Shown: piece after piece, positions 6,800 through 15,218 of the stretch
Layout of the letters: each line of letters starts with the position of its first letter
How positions within the stretch are numbered: the first letter of the stretch is position 1
Assembly (NCBI RefSeq): GCF_051900425.1
Contig: NZ_JBHZGK010000007.1
Span: 124,001 to 188,000, forward strand
Length of the DNA stretch: 64,000 nucleotides
Direction of reading: 5' to 3'
From: Frateuria_A sp051900425
Lineage (GTDB): Bacteria > Pseudomonadota > Gammaproteobacteria > Xanthomonadales > Rhodanobacteraceae
Position numbers and translations under genes: made by a program
Notes under the pieces: generated by a model
What the model saw: only the letters and a program-made list of their open reading frames with translations
Told to the model about the DNA's origin: nothing
Databases searched by the model: none

Positions 6800-8803
6800 T
6801 CACAGCCCGAACGGCCAGGTCTCGGCGACACCGGCGTGTGGCTCCTCGCCCAGCGGCTCGACCGCGTGGGTTTCGTCGAACCAGGTGTAGCCGTCGAACT
6901 GGCGCGGCATCGAGCACTCGACGTAGTGGCTCCAGCGCTCGGTCTCGGGGCGGTAGATCACGCCGATGAATCGCTCGAGCCGGCCGCTGGCCAGGCGCCC
7001 GCACAGCTCGCGGTTCGCGCCACCGCGCAGGTCGAGCAGGCAGCGCGGCCGGCCGGCGTCGTGGAACAGGCGCTCGTAGCTGTCCTGGCGCGAGGGCAGC
7101 ACGCCCATCACCTTCATCGGTTCGTCCCAGTCGTCCGCCGCGGCCACCGTGCCGGTGTGCGTGCCGAAACCGAGCAGCACCGCGTCGTCGCCGAAGCGCT
7201 GGCGGCACAACTGGCCGAGGTTCAGTTCCTCGCGCACCTGGCCCATCTCGGTGTGGCGCGCGTCGCCGATGTGCGAGTTGTGCGCCCACACCACCGCCTT
7301 CGCCCGCGGCCCACCGGCGGCCAGCAGGTTTTCCAGCGTCTCGAACATGTGGCTGTCGCGCAGGTTCCACGACTCGGCCGAGCCGTAGTACATGGCGCGG
7401 TAATAGGCCTCGGCGTTGCTGACCAGGCGCGCGTTCTGGGCGGCGTCGAGGAAGTGCTCGCCGTCCGCGTGGGCATACTCCATGCGACGGGAGAGCAGTT
7501 CGCGCAGCATCTGCACCACCGCCTTCTCGCACAGCGGATACCCGGCGTTCAACGCCATGCGGCCGTACTGTGCCGGCTCCTTGCTCCAGGGCATCAGGCA
7601 GCCATAACGGCGGCGCGCGACCTGCGCGGTTTCCGGGTCGACCTTGTCCAGGTAATCGATCACCGCGCGGATCGAGCTGTCCAGGCTGTAAAGGTCCAGC
7701 CCGTAGAAACCGGCCTGCCTCGCGGCCGGCTTGTCGCTGTTGTAGTCGTGCAGCCAGTCGATGAAGCGGGCGACGTCGCGGTTGCGCCACATCCAGGTCG
7801 GGAAGCGCTGGAAGATCGGCTCCTCGTGCCTGGCCGGCCGGCCGCGCACGTAGCGGTCCAGCACCGCCGCATCCGGCCAGTCGCCCTCTACCGCGACGAT
7901 GGTGAAGCCGTGCGCCTCGATCAGCCGGCGCGTGATCGCCGCGCGGGCGCGATAGAACTCGCTGGTGCCGTGGCTGGCCTCGCCCAGCAGCACCACGCGC
8001 GCGTCGCCGTAGCGGTCGAACAGCCGTCCAAAGGCCGGATCGTCGAGGTCGGGCAGCGGTTCGGCCGCCGCGCGGATCAGGTCGGCAAGGCCTGCGCCAT
8101 CGGTCGGCGCGCGCACCGCGGCGGGCTCAATCCGTGGCGGTGCGGAGGCGTCCTGTTCGCTCCAGCCGTAGCTGCCGACCAGCGGCACGAAGCGCACCTC
8201 GTCCAGCGGCTCCTCCTCGAAGCGGTCCTCGGCCACGCGGGTGATCTTCACCAGCCGTTGCCGGTACAGCGCCTCGCCGACCGGCATCACCAACCGCCCG
8301 CCAATGGCCAGTTGCCGGCGCAGCACGTCCGGTACCGCCGGTCCGCCCGCCGCGGCGATGATCGCGTCGAACGGGGCCGCCTCCGGCCAGCCGCCGCTGC
8401 CGTCGCCCACGCGCAGGCGGATGTTGCGGTAACCCAGCGCGTCGAAGCGCTGTTGCGCGAGGTCGGCAAGCTCCGCGTGGCGCTCGATCGCATGGACGCA
8501 GGCGGTCAGCGCGCCCATCACCGCCGCGGCGTAGCCCGAGCCGGCGCCGATCTCCAGCACGCTGTCGCCCTCGTGCAGCTCGGCTGCCTGCAGCATGCGC
8601 GCCACGATGAACGGCTGCGAGATGGTCTGCCCGGCCTCGATCGGCAGCGGCGAGTCCTCATAGGCGAACTCGTGCAGGTTGCCGCCCACGAACGCCTCGC
8701 GTGGAATCGTGCCCATCGCCTCCAGCACGCGCGCATCGGTGATGCCGCGCCCGGCCAGCTGGCGCTCGACCATGCGCTGGCGCTGCTCGGCGAAATCGTT
8801 CAT
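6800..8803 (-). CDS. Fusion of protein-L-isoaspartate O-methyltransferase and erythromycin esterase-like domains
   Basis: A 667-residue cytoplasmic protein of two enzyme domains. Residues 1 to about 212 are a Pcm-type SAM methyltransferase with SQPFIVARM, the SAM-binding VLEIGAGSGYAAAVM and VGDGSGGWPEAAPFDAII. After a roughly 25-residue linker, residues about 235-660 form an erythromycin esterase-superfamily domain with LLGEASHGTSEFYRARAAIT (catalytic-type Glu275 and His278), VAVEGDWPDA and VWAHNSHIGDAR. Pcm repairs isoaspartyl damage. The Ere superfamily includes macrolide esterases, but most chromosomal members have unknown hydrolase roles, so resistance should not be assumed. The ATG at 8803 has GGAGG 8 nt upstream. 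An open frame extends further 5' but lacks Pcm homology. Confidence 0.9.
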   Translation of the reverse strand: MNDFAEQRQRMVERQLAGRGITDARVLEAMGTIPREAFVGGNLHEFAYEDSPLPIEAGQTISQPFIVARMLQAAELHEGDSVLEIGAGSGYAAAVMGALTACVHAIERHAELADLAQQRFDALGYRNIRLRVGDGSGGWPEAAPFDAIIAAAGGPAVPDVLRRQLAIGGRLVMPVGEALYRQRLVKITRVAEDRFEEEPLDEVRFVPLVGSYGWSEQDASAPPRIEPAAVRAPTDGAGLADLIRAAAEPLPDLDDPAFGRLFDRYGDARVVLLGEASHGTSEFYRARAAITRRLIEAHGFTIVAVEGDWPDAAVLDRYVRGRPARHEEPIFQRFPTWMWRNRDVARFIDWLHDYNSDKPAARQAGFYGLDLYSLDSSIRAVIDYLDKVDPETAQVARRRYGCLMPWSKEPAQYGRMALNAGYPLCEKAVVQMLRELLSRRMEYAHADGEHFLDAAQNARLVSNAEAYYRAMYYGSAESWNLRDSHMFETLENLLAAGGPRAKAVVWAHNSHIGDARHTEMGQVREELNLGQLCRQRFGDDAVLLGFGTHTGTVAAADDWDEPMKVMGVLPSRQDSYERLFHDAGRPRCLLDLRGGANRELCGRLASGRLERFIGVIYRPETERWSHYVECSMPRQFDGYTWFDETHAVEPLGEEPHAGVAETWPFGL

Positions 8804-9213
8804 GGCGGGGGCCTCCGTAATGCCCGGCCACGCTAGTCCGGCGGCTATCAATCGCGTGTCAAACCCGGCGCTACGGCGCACGCTCACCGGTTGGCTGCGC
8901 GGCCTGCACGACGGCACGCGCCAGGTCGACTTAGAGCGCCTGGCGGCAGGCCGCGGCCCGCAGGTGGCGCGGCTTGCGCTGGGCATCCATGAAATCGAGC
9001 AGATCGGCGGTCGCGGCCGCTGAAAGCAACTGCCGTCGCCAGAGTTTGTCCAGGAACATGGCGGCCGCTTCGGGCGTACTGCAGTTGCGCGGGTCGCCAA
9101 GAAACGCACGATAGCCGCGCTTCAGGCGTTGTTGCTCCTCCGCCGGGGTCTCCACAGTGCGCAGGCTGCCCGGCGTCACCTAGAATCCCGAGAGCTACTT
9201 TCCGTCCCGAACC
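8804..9213. other. 410-bp gene-poor gap between the Pcm fusion and dinB
   Basis: Holds the GGAGG ribosome site of the minus-strand Pcm fusion near 8812 and the decayed serine hydrolase fragment. No intact gene, palindrome or terminator is evident. The upstream region of dinB (9180-9213) overlaps the 5' end of the remnant. Confidence 0.6.
8931..9179 (-). pseudogene. Remnant of a class A beta-lactamase-like serine hydrolase
   Basis: The frame contains GYRAFLGDPRNCSTPEAAAM, then FLDKLWRRQLLSAAATADLLDFM and RKPRHLRA. This matches the helical segment of class A beta-lactamase/serine hydrolases that lies between the SDN-like region and the KTG motif (pattern STPEAMARLL-LWRGELLS-LLDIM-RLKGLLP). The next conserved piece (GLPPGA) appears in another frame just downstream at about 8895-8920, indicating a frameshift. 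The active-site SxxK, SDN and KTG parts are absent. About 70 of some 300 residues remain, squeezed between dinB and the Pcm fusion. It could instead be called as an 82-residue hypothetical protein. Confidence 0.5.
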
Positions 9214-10308
9214 GTGTCCGCCCATCCCCGAAAGATCCTGCACATCGACATGGACGCGTTCTATGCGTCGGTGGAGCAGCGCGACGATCCGTCGTTGCGC
9301 GGCAAGCCGGTGGTCGTGGCGTGGCGGGGCGCGCGCTCGGTGGTGTGCGCGGCGAGCTACGAGGCGCGCGTGTTCGGCGTGCGCTCGGCGATGCCGGCGG
9401 TGCGCGCGGAGCGGCTGTGTCCGCAGGCGATCTTCGTGCCGCCGGATTTCACCCGCTACAAGGCCGTGTCACGGCAGGTGCGGGCGATCTTCGCGCGGCA
9501 CACGGACCTGATCGAGCCGCTGTCGCTGGACGAGGCCTACCTGGACGTCACCGCCAGCAAGAGCGGCCTGGCCTCGGCGACCGCGACTGCCGAGGCGATC
9601 CGCGCCGCGATTCGCGCGGAAACTTCGCTGACCGCCTCCGCCGGCGTGGCGCCGAACAAGTTCCTGGCCAAGATCGCCTCGGACTGGCGCAAGCCCGACG
9701 GCCTGTTCGTGATCCGCCCGCACCAGGTCGAGGGCTTCCTGGCGCCGCTCGCGGTCGGCCGCCTGCCGGGCGTGGGCAAGGTGATGGAGGGCAAGCTCGC
9801 GGCCATGGGCGTGGCGGTCGCGGCCGACCTGCGACGGCTGGGCGAGGCCGAGCTGGAGCAGCGTTTCGGTCGCTGGGGCCGGCGCCTGCACCAGCTTGCC
9901 TGGGGCATCGACGAACACCCGGTGCAGCCGGACCGGCTCACCCTGCAGGTGTCCTCGGAGGACACTTTCGAGCACGACCTCACGCTGGAAGAACTCGAAC
10001 CGCACATCCGCCGCCTCGCCGAGAAGACCTGGGCCGGGCACCAGCGCGAGGAGGGACGCATCGCGCGCACCATCGTGCTCAAGCTCAAGACAGCCGATTT
10101 CCGCACGCTGACCCGCAGCCTCTCGCCCGCCACCCTGCCCGACTCGGCGCACGCGCTGGCCGAGCTCGCCTGCGCGCTGCGCGCACGCGTGGACCGCCCG
10201 GCGGGCACGCGCTACCGACTGGTTGGCGTAGGCCTGGCCGGTTTCATCGATCGCGACGACTTCGCCGCGCAGCGCGACCTGTTCGAGACTGTCCGGACAA
10301 CCGTCTGA
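9214..10308 (+). CDS. dinB: DNA polymerase IV (Y-family translesion polymerase)
   Basis: A 364-residue error-prone polymerase that extends mismatched or lesion-blocked primers. Catalytic acidic residues are seen in HIDMDAFYASVE (Asp12) and SLDEAYLDVT (Asp106, Glu107). Thumb-region motifs GVAPNKFLAKIASDWRKPDG and RLPGVGKVMEGKL follow, with the little-finger domain towards the C-terminus. Length matches E. coli DinB (351) plus a short extension. The start is GTG followed by SAHPRKILHIDMD. No consensus LexA box (CTGT-N8-ACAG) is evident immediately upstream by eye, so SOS control is unproven. No canonical C-terminal beta-clamp peptide was identified. Confidence 0.95.
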   Translation: MSAHPRKILHIDMDAFYASVEQRDDPSLRGKPVVVAWRGARSVVCAASYEARVFGVRSAMPAVRAERLCPQAIFVPPDFTRYKAVSRQVRAIFARHTDLIEPLSLDEAYLDVTASKSGLASATATAEAIRAAIRAETSLTASAGVAPNKFLAKIASDWRKPDGLFVIRPHQVEGFLAPLAVGRLPGVGKVMEGKLAAMGVAVAADLRRLGEAELEQRFGRWGRRLHQLAWGIDEHPVQPDRLTLQVSSEDTFEHDLTLEELEPHIRRLAEKTWAGHQREEGRIARTIVLKLKTADFRTLTRSLSPATLPDSAHALAELACALRARVDRPAGTRYRLVGVGLAGFIDRDDFAAQRDLFETVRTTV

Positions 10309-10433
10309 CCGCAGGGACGGCCGCACCTGGGATTTCCAGGTCACGCTGGCATCGCTGGCTCAAGGCAGGGATCGGCACACCAACTGCCACGGTCGGCTAG
10401 CTGGCCCCGGCAGCAGCACGCGGTTGCGGCGAC

Positions 10434-11135
10434 CTAGTGCGCCACCGGCATGGCGTAGGAGGCGCCGAGTACGCAGCGGTAGATCGCCAGTGGCATCAGC
10501 CCGGCCGAAGCGCGGCGGGCGTCCAGGCCCTCTTCATCCTCGACCGGCTGCATCGCCAGCACACCGCTCGCATCGGGCTTGAACTGCGTGCCGTAGCGCT
10601 GCGGCTTGCCCTGCGCCAGCAACACGCGGTCGGTGAGCATGGCCAGATCCTGCTTGCGCACGCCGGCATCCCGGCCACGCGCCTGCAGCGTGCGCAGCAC
10701 CCGGAGCTGGAACGCACTGTCGCGGTCGGCGTGCTGCGCCAGCAACCAGGCGTCGGCCATGCCCTGCGCTCCGACCTGTGCCAGGGTGGGAAAGCCCTGG
10801 CGCGCCACCACGCCCTTGAGCCAGGCCAGGTTGTCGGCATCGACCGCCAGTACCGCCTCGATAGTGGCCTGGCTTGGCCTGCCCTGGGCCATCGCCCTGT
10901 CACGCACGCGTGTGTCGGCCGCCGCGCGCGTCGCCAACGCCTCGCGCAACGAAGGCTGCGAGACCTGGCGGTGGGCATCCGCTTGCGCGGCGGCAGCATC
11001 GCCGTGGGGATGCTGCTCGGCCCAGGCCGCCAGCCCGGGGCAGGCTTTCATGAGGGCCGCGTCCGTGTCGGCGGCACATGCGCCGAATGGCCATGCGGCC
11101 AGCAAGGCAAGCAGCACGAGGCCTGCTCGATCCAT
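10434..11135 (-). CDS. DUF6624-like exported protein
   Basis: A 233-residue protein with an N-terminal signal sequence (hydrophobic residues 4-18, probable cleavage after GACA-A), so periplasmic. The core AWLLAQHADRDSAFQLRVLRTL, LAMLTDRVLLAQGKPQRYGTQF and IYRCVLG pattern matches the DUF6624 family, in which the QHADRD and TDR-GKPQ-YGTQ motifs are conserved. The function of that family is not established. It lies 31 bp downstream of lpdA on the same strand and may be read through from the aceF-lpdA unit. A short inverted repeat (CCTGG-ATTT-CCAGG) near 10325-10340 lies past its 3' end. Confidence 0.72.
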   Translation of the reverse strand: MDRAGLVLLALLAAWPFGACAADTDAALMKACPGLAAWAEQHPHGDAAAAQADAHRQVSQPSLREALATRAAADTRVRDRAMAQGRPSQATIEAVLAVDADNLAWLKGVVARQGFPTLAQVGAQGMADAWLLAQHADRDSAFQLRVLRTLQARGRDAGVRKQDLAMLTDRVLLAQGKPQRYGTQFKPDASGVLAMQPVEDEEGLDARRASAGLMPLAIYRCVLGASYAMPVAH

Positions 11136-11166
11136 GGTCTTCCTCCGTGAAGCACGGCATCCGCCG

Positions 11167-13005
11167 TTATTTTTTCTTCGGGATGTACAGGTCGGTGATC
11201 GTGCCTTCGTAGACCTCCGCCGCCATTGCGACCGATTCGCTCAGGGTGGGGTGCGGATGGATGGTCAGCGCGATGTCGGCCGCTTCGGCGCCCATTTCGA
11301 TGGCGAGCGCCAGTTCCGAGATCAGGTCGCCCGCGTGCGGGCCGACGATGCCGGCGCCCACCACGCGATGGGTTTCTTCATCGAACAGCAGCTTGGTGAA
11401 GCCCTCGGTGCGGTCGATGCCGATCGCCCGGCCGGAGGCGGCCCAGGGGAACTTGCCAACGCCGATCTTGAGGCCCTTTTCCTTCGCCTCGCGCTCGGTC
11501 ACGCCGACCCAGGCGATTTCCGGATCGGTGTAGGCGACCGACGGGATCACGCGGGCGTCGAAGTGGCTCTTCATGCCGGCTGCCGCTTCGGCGGCGACGC
11601 GCGCCTCGTGCGTAGCCTTGTGCGCCAGCATCGGCTGGCCGACCAGGTCGCCGATGGCGAAGATGTGCGCCACGTTCGTGCGCATTTGCGTGTCCACGGT
11701 GATGAAGCCGCGCTCGGTCACCGCCACGCCCGCCTTGTCGGCGCCGATCTTGCTGCCGTTGGGCGAGCGGCCGACGGCGACCAGCACGCGGTCGAACACG
11801 GTGGTGTCGGGGATGCTCTCGCCTTCGTAGCGAACCTCGATGCCCTTCTTGGTCGCCTTGGCCTCGACCACCTTGGTTTTCAGGTGCACGCCCTTGAGCC
11901 TGGCCGCGAGGCGTTTTGCCAGCGGCTTGACCAGGTCGGCATCGGCCCCGGGGATGAGCTGGTCCATGAACTCGACCACGGTCACTTCGCTTCCGAGGCC
12001 GGCGTACACGGTGGCCATCTCCAGGCCGATGATGCCGCCGCCGACGACGAGCAGCTTTTTCGGGATGTCCTTCAATTCCAGCGCGCCGGTCGAATCCATC
12101 ACGCGCTCGTCGTCCCACGGGAACATGGGCAGGCGCACCGCCTGCGAACCGGCCGCGATGATGGCCTGCTCGAAGCGGATGAGCTTCGTGCCCTCGGCCG
12201 TCTCTACTTCCAGCTCGTGCGGCGCGACGAAACGGCCGGTGCCCTGCACGGTGCGCACCTTGCGCTGCTTGGCCATGCCGGCCAGGCCGCCGGTAAGCTT
12301 GCCGACCACCTGCTCCTTGAAGTGGCGCAGCTTGTCCAGCTCGATGTTCGGCTTGCCGAAGCTGACGCCGTGCGCGGCCATGGCTTCGGCTTCGTCGATC
12401 ACCGCCGCGGCGTGCAGGAGCGCCTTGGAGGGGATGCAGCCGACGTTGAGGCAGACGCCGCCGAGGGTGGCGTAGCGTTCGACCAGGACGGTGTCCAGGC
12501 CCAGGTCGGCCGCGCGGAAGGCGGCGGTGTAGCCGCCGGGGCCCGAGCCGAGGACGACGAGCTTGCATTCGATATCTGGCTGGCGGCCGCTGGGGCTTGC
12601 CGTTTTTGCCTCCTCTCCCCCCCGGGGAGAGGACTGAGGTGAGCGGGCGGGGCTCCCGGGAGTGGTGCTAGGTGCGTGGGCTTCGTTGCCAGGCTGTCGC
12701 GGTGCCCCCTCACCCCGGCCCTCTCCCCCAGCTCCATTTCCACCTGGGGAAGAGGGAGCCGTGCCCTCGGCTTCGAGGGTGAGGATCACGGCGCCCTCGG
12801 ACACCTCGTCGCCCACCTTCAGCTTCAAATCCTTCACCACGCCGGCGGCGCTCGAAGGCACCTCCATCGTGGCCTTGTCCGACTCCAGCGTGATCAGGCT
12901 CTGTTCCTTTTCGACGCGGTCGCCGGCCTTCACCAGCACTTCGATCACCGGCACGTTGTCGTGGCCGCCGATGTCGGGGACCTTCACTTCGATCGTGTTC
13001 GCCAT
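11167..13005 (-). CDS. lpdA: Dihydrolipoyl dehydrogenase (E3) with N-terminal lipoyl domain
   Basis: Reoxidises dihydrolipoamide of the 2-oxoacid dehydrogenase complexes, passing electrons through FAD to NAD+. Length is 612 residues against about 475 for plain E3. Residues 1-80 are a lipoyl domain with lipoylation lysine Lys44 in the ESDKATM motif. Residues about 83-132 are a Gly/Pro/Ser-rich linker. The flavoprotein then starts at about 146, with the redox-active pair Cys185/Cys190 in GGVCLNVGCIPSK and the C-terminal HPHPTLSE active-site motif. The gene lies 13 bp downstream of aceF. The linker DNA consists of an inverted pair of the dispersed family D repeat, and part of the lipoyl segment is identical at the DNA level to aceF (see findings). 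Confidence 0.95.
   Translation of the reverse strand: MANTIEVKVPDIGGHDNVPVIEVLVKAGDRVEKEQSLITLESDKATMEVPSSAAGVVKDLKLKVGDEVSEGAVILTLEAEGTAPSSPGGNGAGGEGRGEGAPRQPGNEAHAPSTTPGSPARSPQSSPRGGEEAKTASPSGRQPDIECKLVVLGSGPGGYTAAFRAADLGLDTVLVERYATLGGVCLNVGCIPSKALLHAAAVIDEAEAMAAHGVSFGKPNIELDKLRHFKEQVVGKLTGGLAGMAKQRKVRTVQGTGRFVAPHELEVETAEGTKLIRFEQAIIAAGSQAVRLPMFPWDDERVMDSTGALELKDIPKKLLVVGGGIIGLEMATVYAGLGSEVTVVEFMDQLIPGADADLVKPLAKRLAARLKGVHLKTKVVEAKATKKGIEVRYEGESIPDTTVFDRVLVAVGRSPNGSKIGADKAGVAVTERGFITVDTQMRTNVAHIFAIGDLVGQPMLAHKATHEARVAAEAAAGMKSHFDARVIPSVAYTDPEIAWVGVTEREAKEKGLKIGVGKFPWAASGRAIGIDRTEGFTKLLFDEETHRVVGAGIVGPHAGDLISELALAIEMGAEAADIALTIHPHPTLSESVAMAAEVYEGTITDLYIPKKK
12612..12758. repeat. Inverted pair of repeat family D inside lpdA
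   Basis: The hairpin CCTCTCCCCCCCGGGGAGAG (12612-12632) followed by ACTGAGGTGAGCGGG is the inverse of the unit CCCCTCACCCCGGCCCTCTC at 12706-12758. The same unit occurs between genes at 40911-40948, 42741-42779 and 43082-43123. Here it is translated in frame as the interdomain linker of LpdA (about residues 83-132). Confidence 0.75.
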
Positions 13006-13018
13006 GGCCGCGCCTCCG

Positions 13019-14770
13019 TCAGAGCAGCAGCCGGCGGATGTCGCCGAGCTGGGTGGCGAGGAAGGCGGCGAAGCGCGCGGCGAGCGCGCCGTCGATCACG
13101 CGGTGGTCGTAGGAGAGCGACAGCGGGAGCATGAGTCGCGGCGCGAACTCCTCGCCATTCCATACCGGCTTGATGGAGGCCTTCGAGACGCCGAGGATCG
13201 CCACCTCCGGCGCGTTGACGATCGGCGTGAACGCGGTACCGCCGATGCCGCCGAGCGAGGAGATCGAGAAGCAGCCGCCGGACATCTCGCTGGGACCGAG
13301 CTTCTTCTCGCGCGCCTTCTTCGAGATCTCGCCCAGCTCGCGGGCGAGATCCAGCAGCCCTTTCTGGTCGCAGTCGCGGATCACCGGCACCACCAGGCCA
13401 TCGGGCGTGTCCACCGCGATGCCGATGTGGAAGTACTTCTTGAGGATCAGCTTCTCGCCGGTCTCGTCGAGCGAGGCGTTGAACTGCGGGAACTGCTTCA
13501 GGGCCGCGACCACCGCCTTGATCTGGAACACCAGCGGGGTGACCTTCAGGTCCTTGTTCTCGGCGCCGAGCTGCTTGCGGAACGCCTCCAGCTCGGTAAT
13601 GTCCGCGTCCTCGTGCTGGGTCACGTGCGGGATCATTGCCCAGTTGCGCGAGAGGTTGGCGCCGGAAATCTTCTGGATGCGGGTGAGCGGCTTTTCCTCG
13701 ACCGGGCCGAACTTGGAGAAGTCGACCTTCGGCCACGGCAGCAGGTTGAGCCCGCCGCCGGCAGCCACCGGCGCGCCCTGCACCGGGCGTGCGCCCGAGG
13801 CCAGCGCGTGCTTGACGTAGGCGCTGACGTCCTCGCGCTGGATGCGCCCGCCACGGCCCGAACCCTTCACCTGCGCGACGTCGACGCCGAGCTCGCGCGC
13901 GAACGCGCGGATCGCCGGGCTCGCGTAGGGGGCATCGCCGGGCATGATCACCTTGGCATCCATCGGCGGACGCGCGCGCGGCGCGACGTCACCCTCGGGC
14001 ACGTTGCCCGGCTGCACGCCGCGGCCGCCGACCGGCGCCGGCTGGCCGGACGTGGGACCACCGCCGCTGACCGGCAGCCCGGTGGCGGACTGTGCATCGG
14101 GCGAGGCCTTGGGCGACGGCGCCGGCGCGGCCGGGGTGGCGGCGCCGGTTTCGATCAGGGCGATCAGCGCGCCCTCCGACACCTCGTCGCCGACCTTGAG
14201 CTTGAGCTCCCTGACCACGCCCTCGAACGGCGCAGGCACTTCCATCGTCGCCTTGTCCGACTCCAGCGTGATGAGGCTCTGGTCCTTGGCGACGGTGTCG
14301 CCGACCTTCACCAGCACCTCGATGACCGGCACGTTGTCGTGGCCGCCGATATCCGGCACGCGCGCCTCGCGCACGCCGCCACCGGCCGGCGGCGCGGCGG
14401 GCGGCGGCTGCGGCGAGGACTCCTCGACCGCGCCCTTGCCCGAGCCCGGCTCGGCGGCCTTCGCCTGGCGGTCGGAAGCCAGCGGCGCGGCGGCCGGAGC
14501 CCTGGCCGGAGCGGGAGCCGGCGCGGCGCCCGCGGCCTCGATCATCGCGATCAGCGCGCCTTCGGACACCTCGTCGCCCACTTTGAGCTTGACCTCTTTC
14601 ACCACCCCGGCGAACGGCGAGGGCACTTCCATGGTGGCCTTGTCCGATTCGAGCGTGATCAGGCTCTGCTCCTTCTCCACGCGGTCGCCGGCCTTCACCA
14701 GCACTTCGATCACCGGCACGTTGTCGTGGCCGCCGATGTCGGGGACGCGTGCTTCTTTGAGGTCGGCCAT
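13019..14770 (-). CDS. aceF: Pyruvate dehydrogenase E2, dihydrolipoyllysine acetyltransferase
   Basis: Core of the pyruvate dehydrogenase complex; transfers acetyl from lipoyl to CoA. It has 583 residues and two lipoyl domains (about 5-80 and 135-210) with lipoyl lysines Lys44 and Lys173, each in ESDKATMEV. Ala/Pro-rich linkers separate them. A peripheral-subunit-binding domain follows at about 280-315 (ASPAIRAFARELGVDVAQVKGSG). The catalytic acetyltransferase domain at the C-terminus carries the HRVIDG motif (His556, Asp560) and ends at residue 583. The first gene of an aceF-lpdA unit. The E1 subunit aceE is not here but at 43163-45880. ATG is preceded by GGAGACC. Confidence 0.95.
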   Translation of the reverse strand: MADLKEARVPDIGGHDNVPVIEVLVKAGDRVEKEQSLITLESDKATMEVPSPFAGVVKEVKLKVGDEVSEGALIAMIEAAGAAPAPAPARAPAAAPLASDRQAKAAEPGSGKGAVEESSPQPPPAAPPAGGGVREARVPDIGGHDNVPVIEVLVKVGDTVAKDQSLITLESDKATMEVPAPFEGVVRELKLKVGDEVSEGALIALIETGAATPAAPAPSPKASPDAQSATGLPVSGGGPTSGQPAPVGGRGVQPGNVPEGDVAPRARPPMDAKVIMPGDAPYASPAIRAFARELGVDVAQVKGSGRGGRIQREDVSAYVKHALASGARPVQGAPVAAGGGLNLLPWPKVDFSKFGPVEEKPLTRIQKISGANLSRNWAMIPHVTQHEDADITELEAFRKQLGAENKDLKVTPLVFQIKAVVAALKQFPQFNASLDETGEKLILKKYFHIGIAVDTPDGLVVPVIRDCDQKGLLDLARELGEISKKAREKKLGPSEMSGGCFSISSLGGIGGTAFTPIVNAPEVAILGVSKASIKPVWNGEEFAPRLMLPLSLSYDHRVIDGALAARFAAFLATQLGDIRRLLL

Positions 14771-15218
14771 GGGGTCTCCTGCGATGGCAAGGGCGCAGCG
14801 CCCGGGGATGGCGGCCGCGCAAGGCCTCCCATGATAGCGAACGCCCGCCCGCCGCGTAGGACCTGGCAGCGACGGGCCGTCGGCCGGACCTTCTCCCGCC
14901 TGCGCGGGAGTCTCGGTGGGCGGGAATGTGTCCGCAGCGATACCGTGGATGCCGAAAGGTGGCCCATCGAGCCTTCCCCTGCGAACGCGGGGGAAGGTGC
15001 CGACAGGCGGATGGGGGCGCTTTTGGCCGGGGTGTCCGGGTGGGCCTTTCGCAAGGTCTCCCCCATCCGCCCTTCGGGCACCTTCCCCCGTGAACGGGGG
15101 AAGGATCTTGCGGGTCCTGGCGCCGCCGCAGGCATGACCTTGTGCCGATGTGCCCGCCGGAAGCGCTCCCTATGCTGCTTCCCATCGGCGCCGCGCGAGG
15201 TGGCGCGGAGGAAACTGC
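14771..15218. other. 448-bp divergent intergenic region (aceF / ABC ATPase)
   Basis: Separates minus-strand aceF from the plus-strand ABC genes and must hold both promoters. No clear -35/-10 pair could be singled out by eye. It contains a small hairpin (TTCTCCCGCC-TGCGCGGGAG, about 14891-14910) and the full family C repeat at 14972-15104. No coding sequence is supported. Confidence 0.6.
14972..15104. repeat. Mirror-type repeat, family C (copy 1)
   Basis: Two oppositely oriented halves: CCTTCCCC-N-GGGGGAAGGTGCCGACAGGCGGATGGGGGCG, then a roughly 40-nt spacer, then CCCCCATCCGCCCTTCGGGC continuing ACCTTCCCCCGTGAACGGGGGAAGG. Each half has its own small stem, so the whole could fold into a large cruciform. 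Other copies are at 35489, 55364 and 57519. Confidence 0.88.

Noticed and set aside
6800..8803. Calling the gene a macrolide resistance determinant
   Set aside because: The Ere-superfamily domain is chromosomal, fused to Pcm and not in a resistance context; the superfamily contains many non-resistance hydrolases.
10320..10345. Inverted repeat CCTGG-ATTT-CCAGG past the DUF6624 gene as a terminator
   Set aside because: Only a 5-bp stem and no following T run on either strand.
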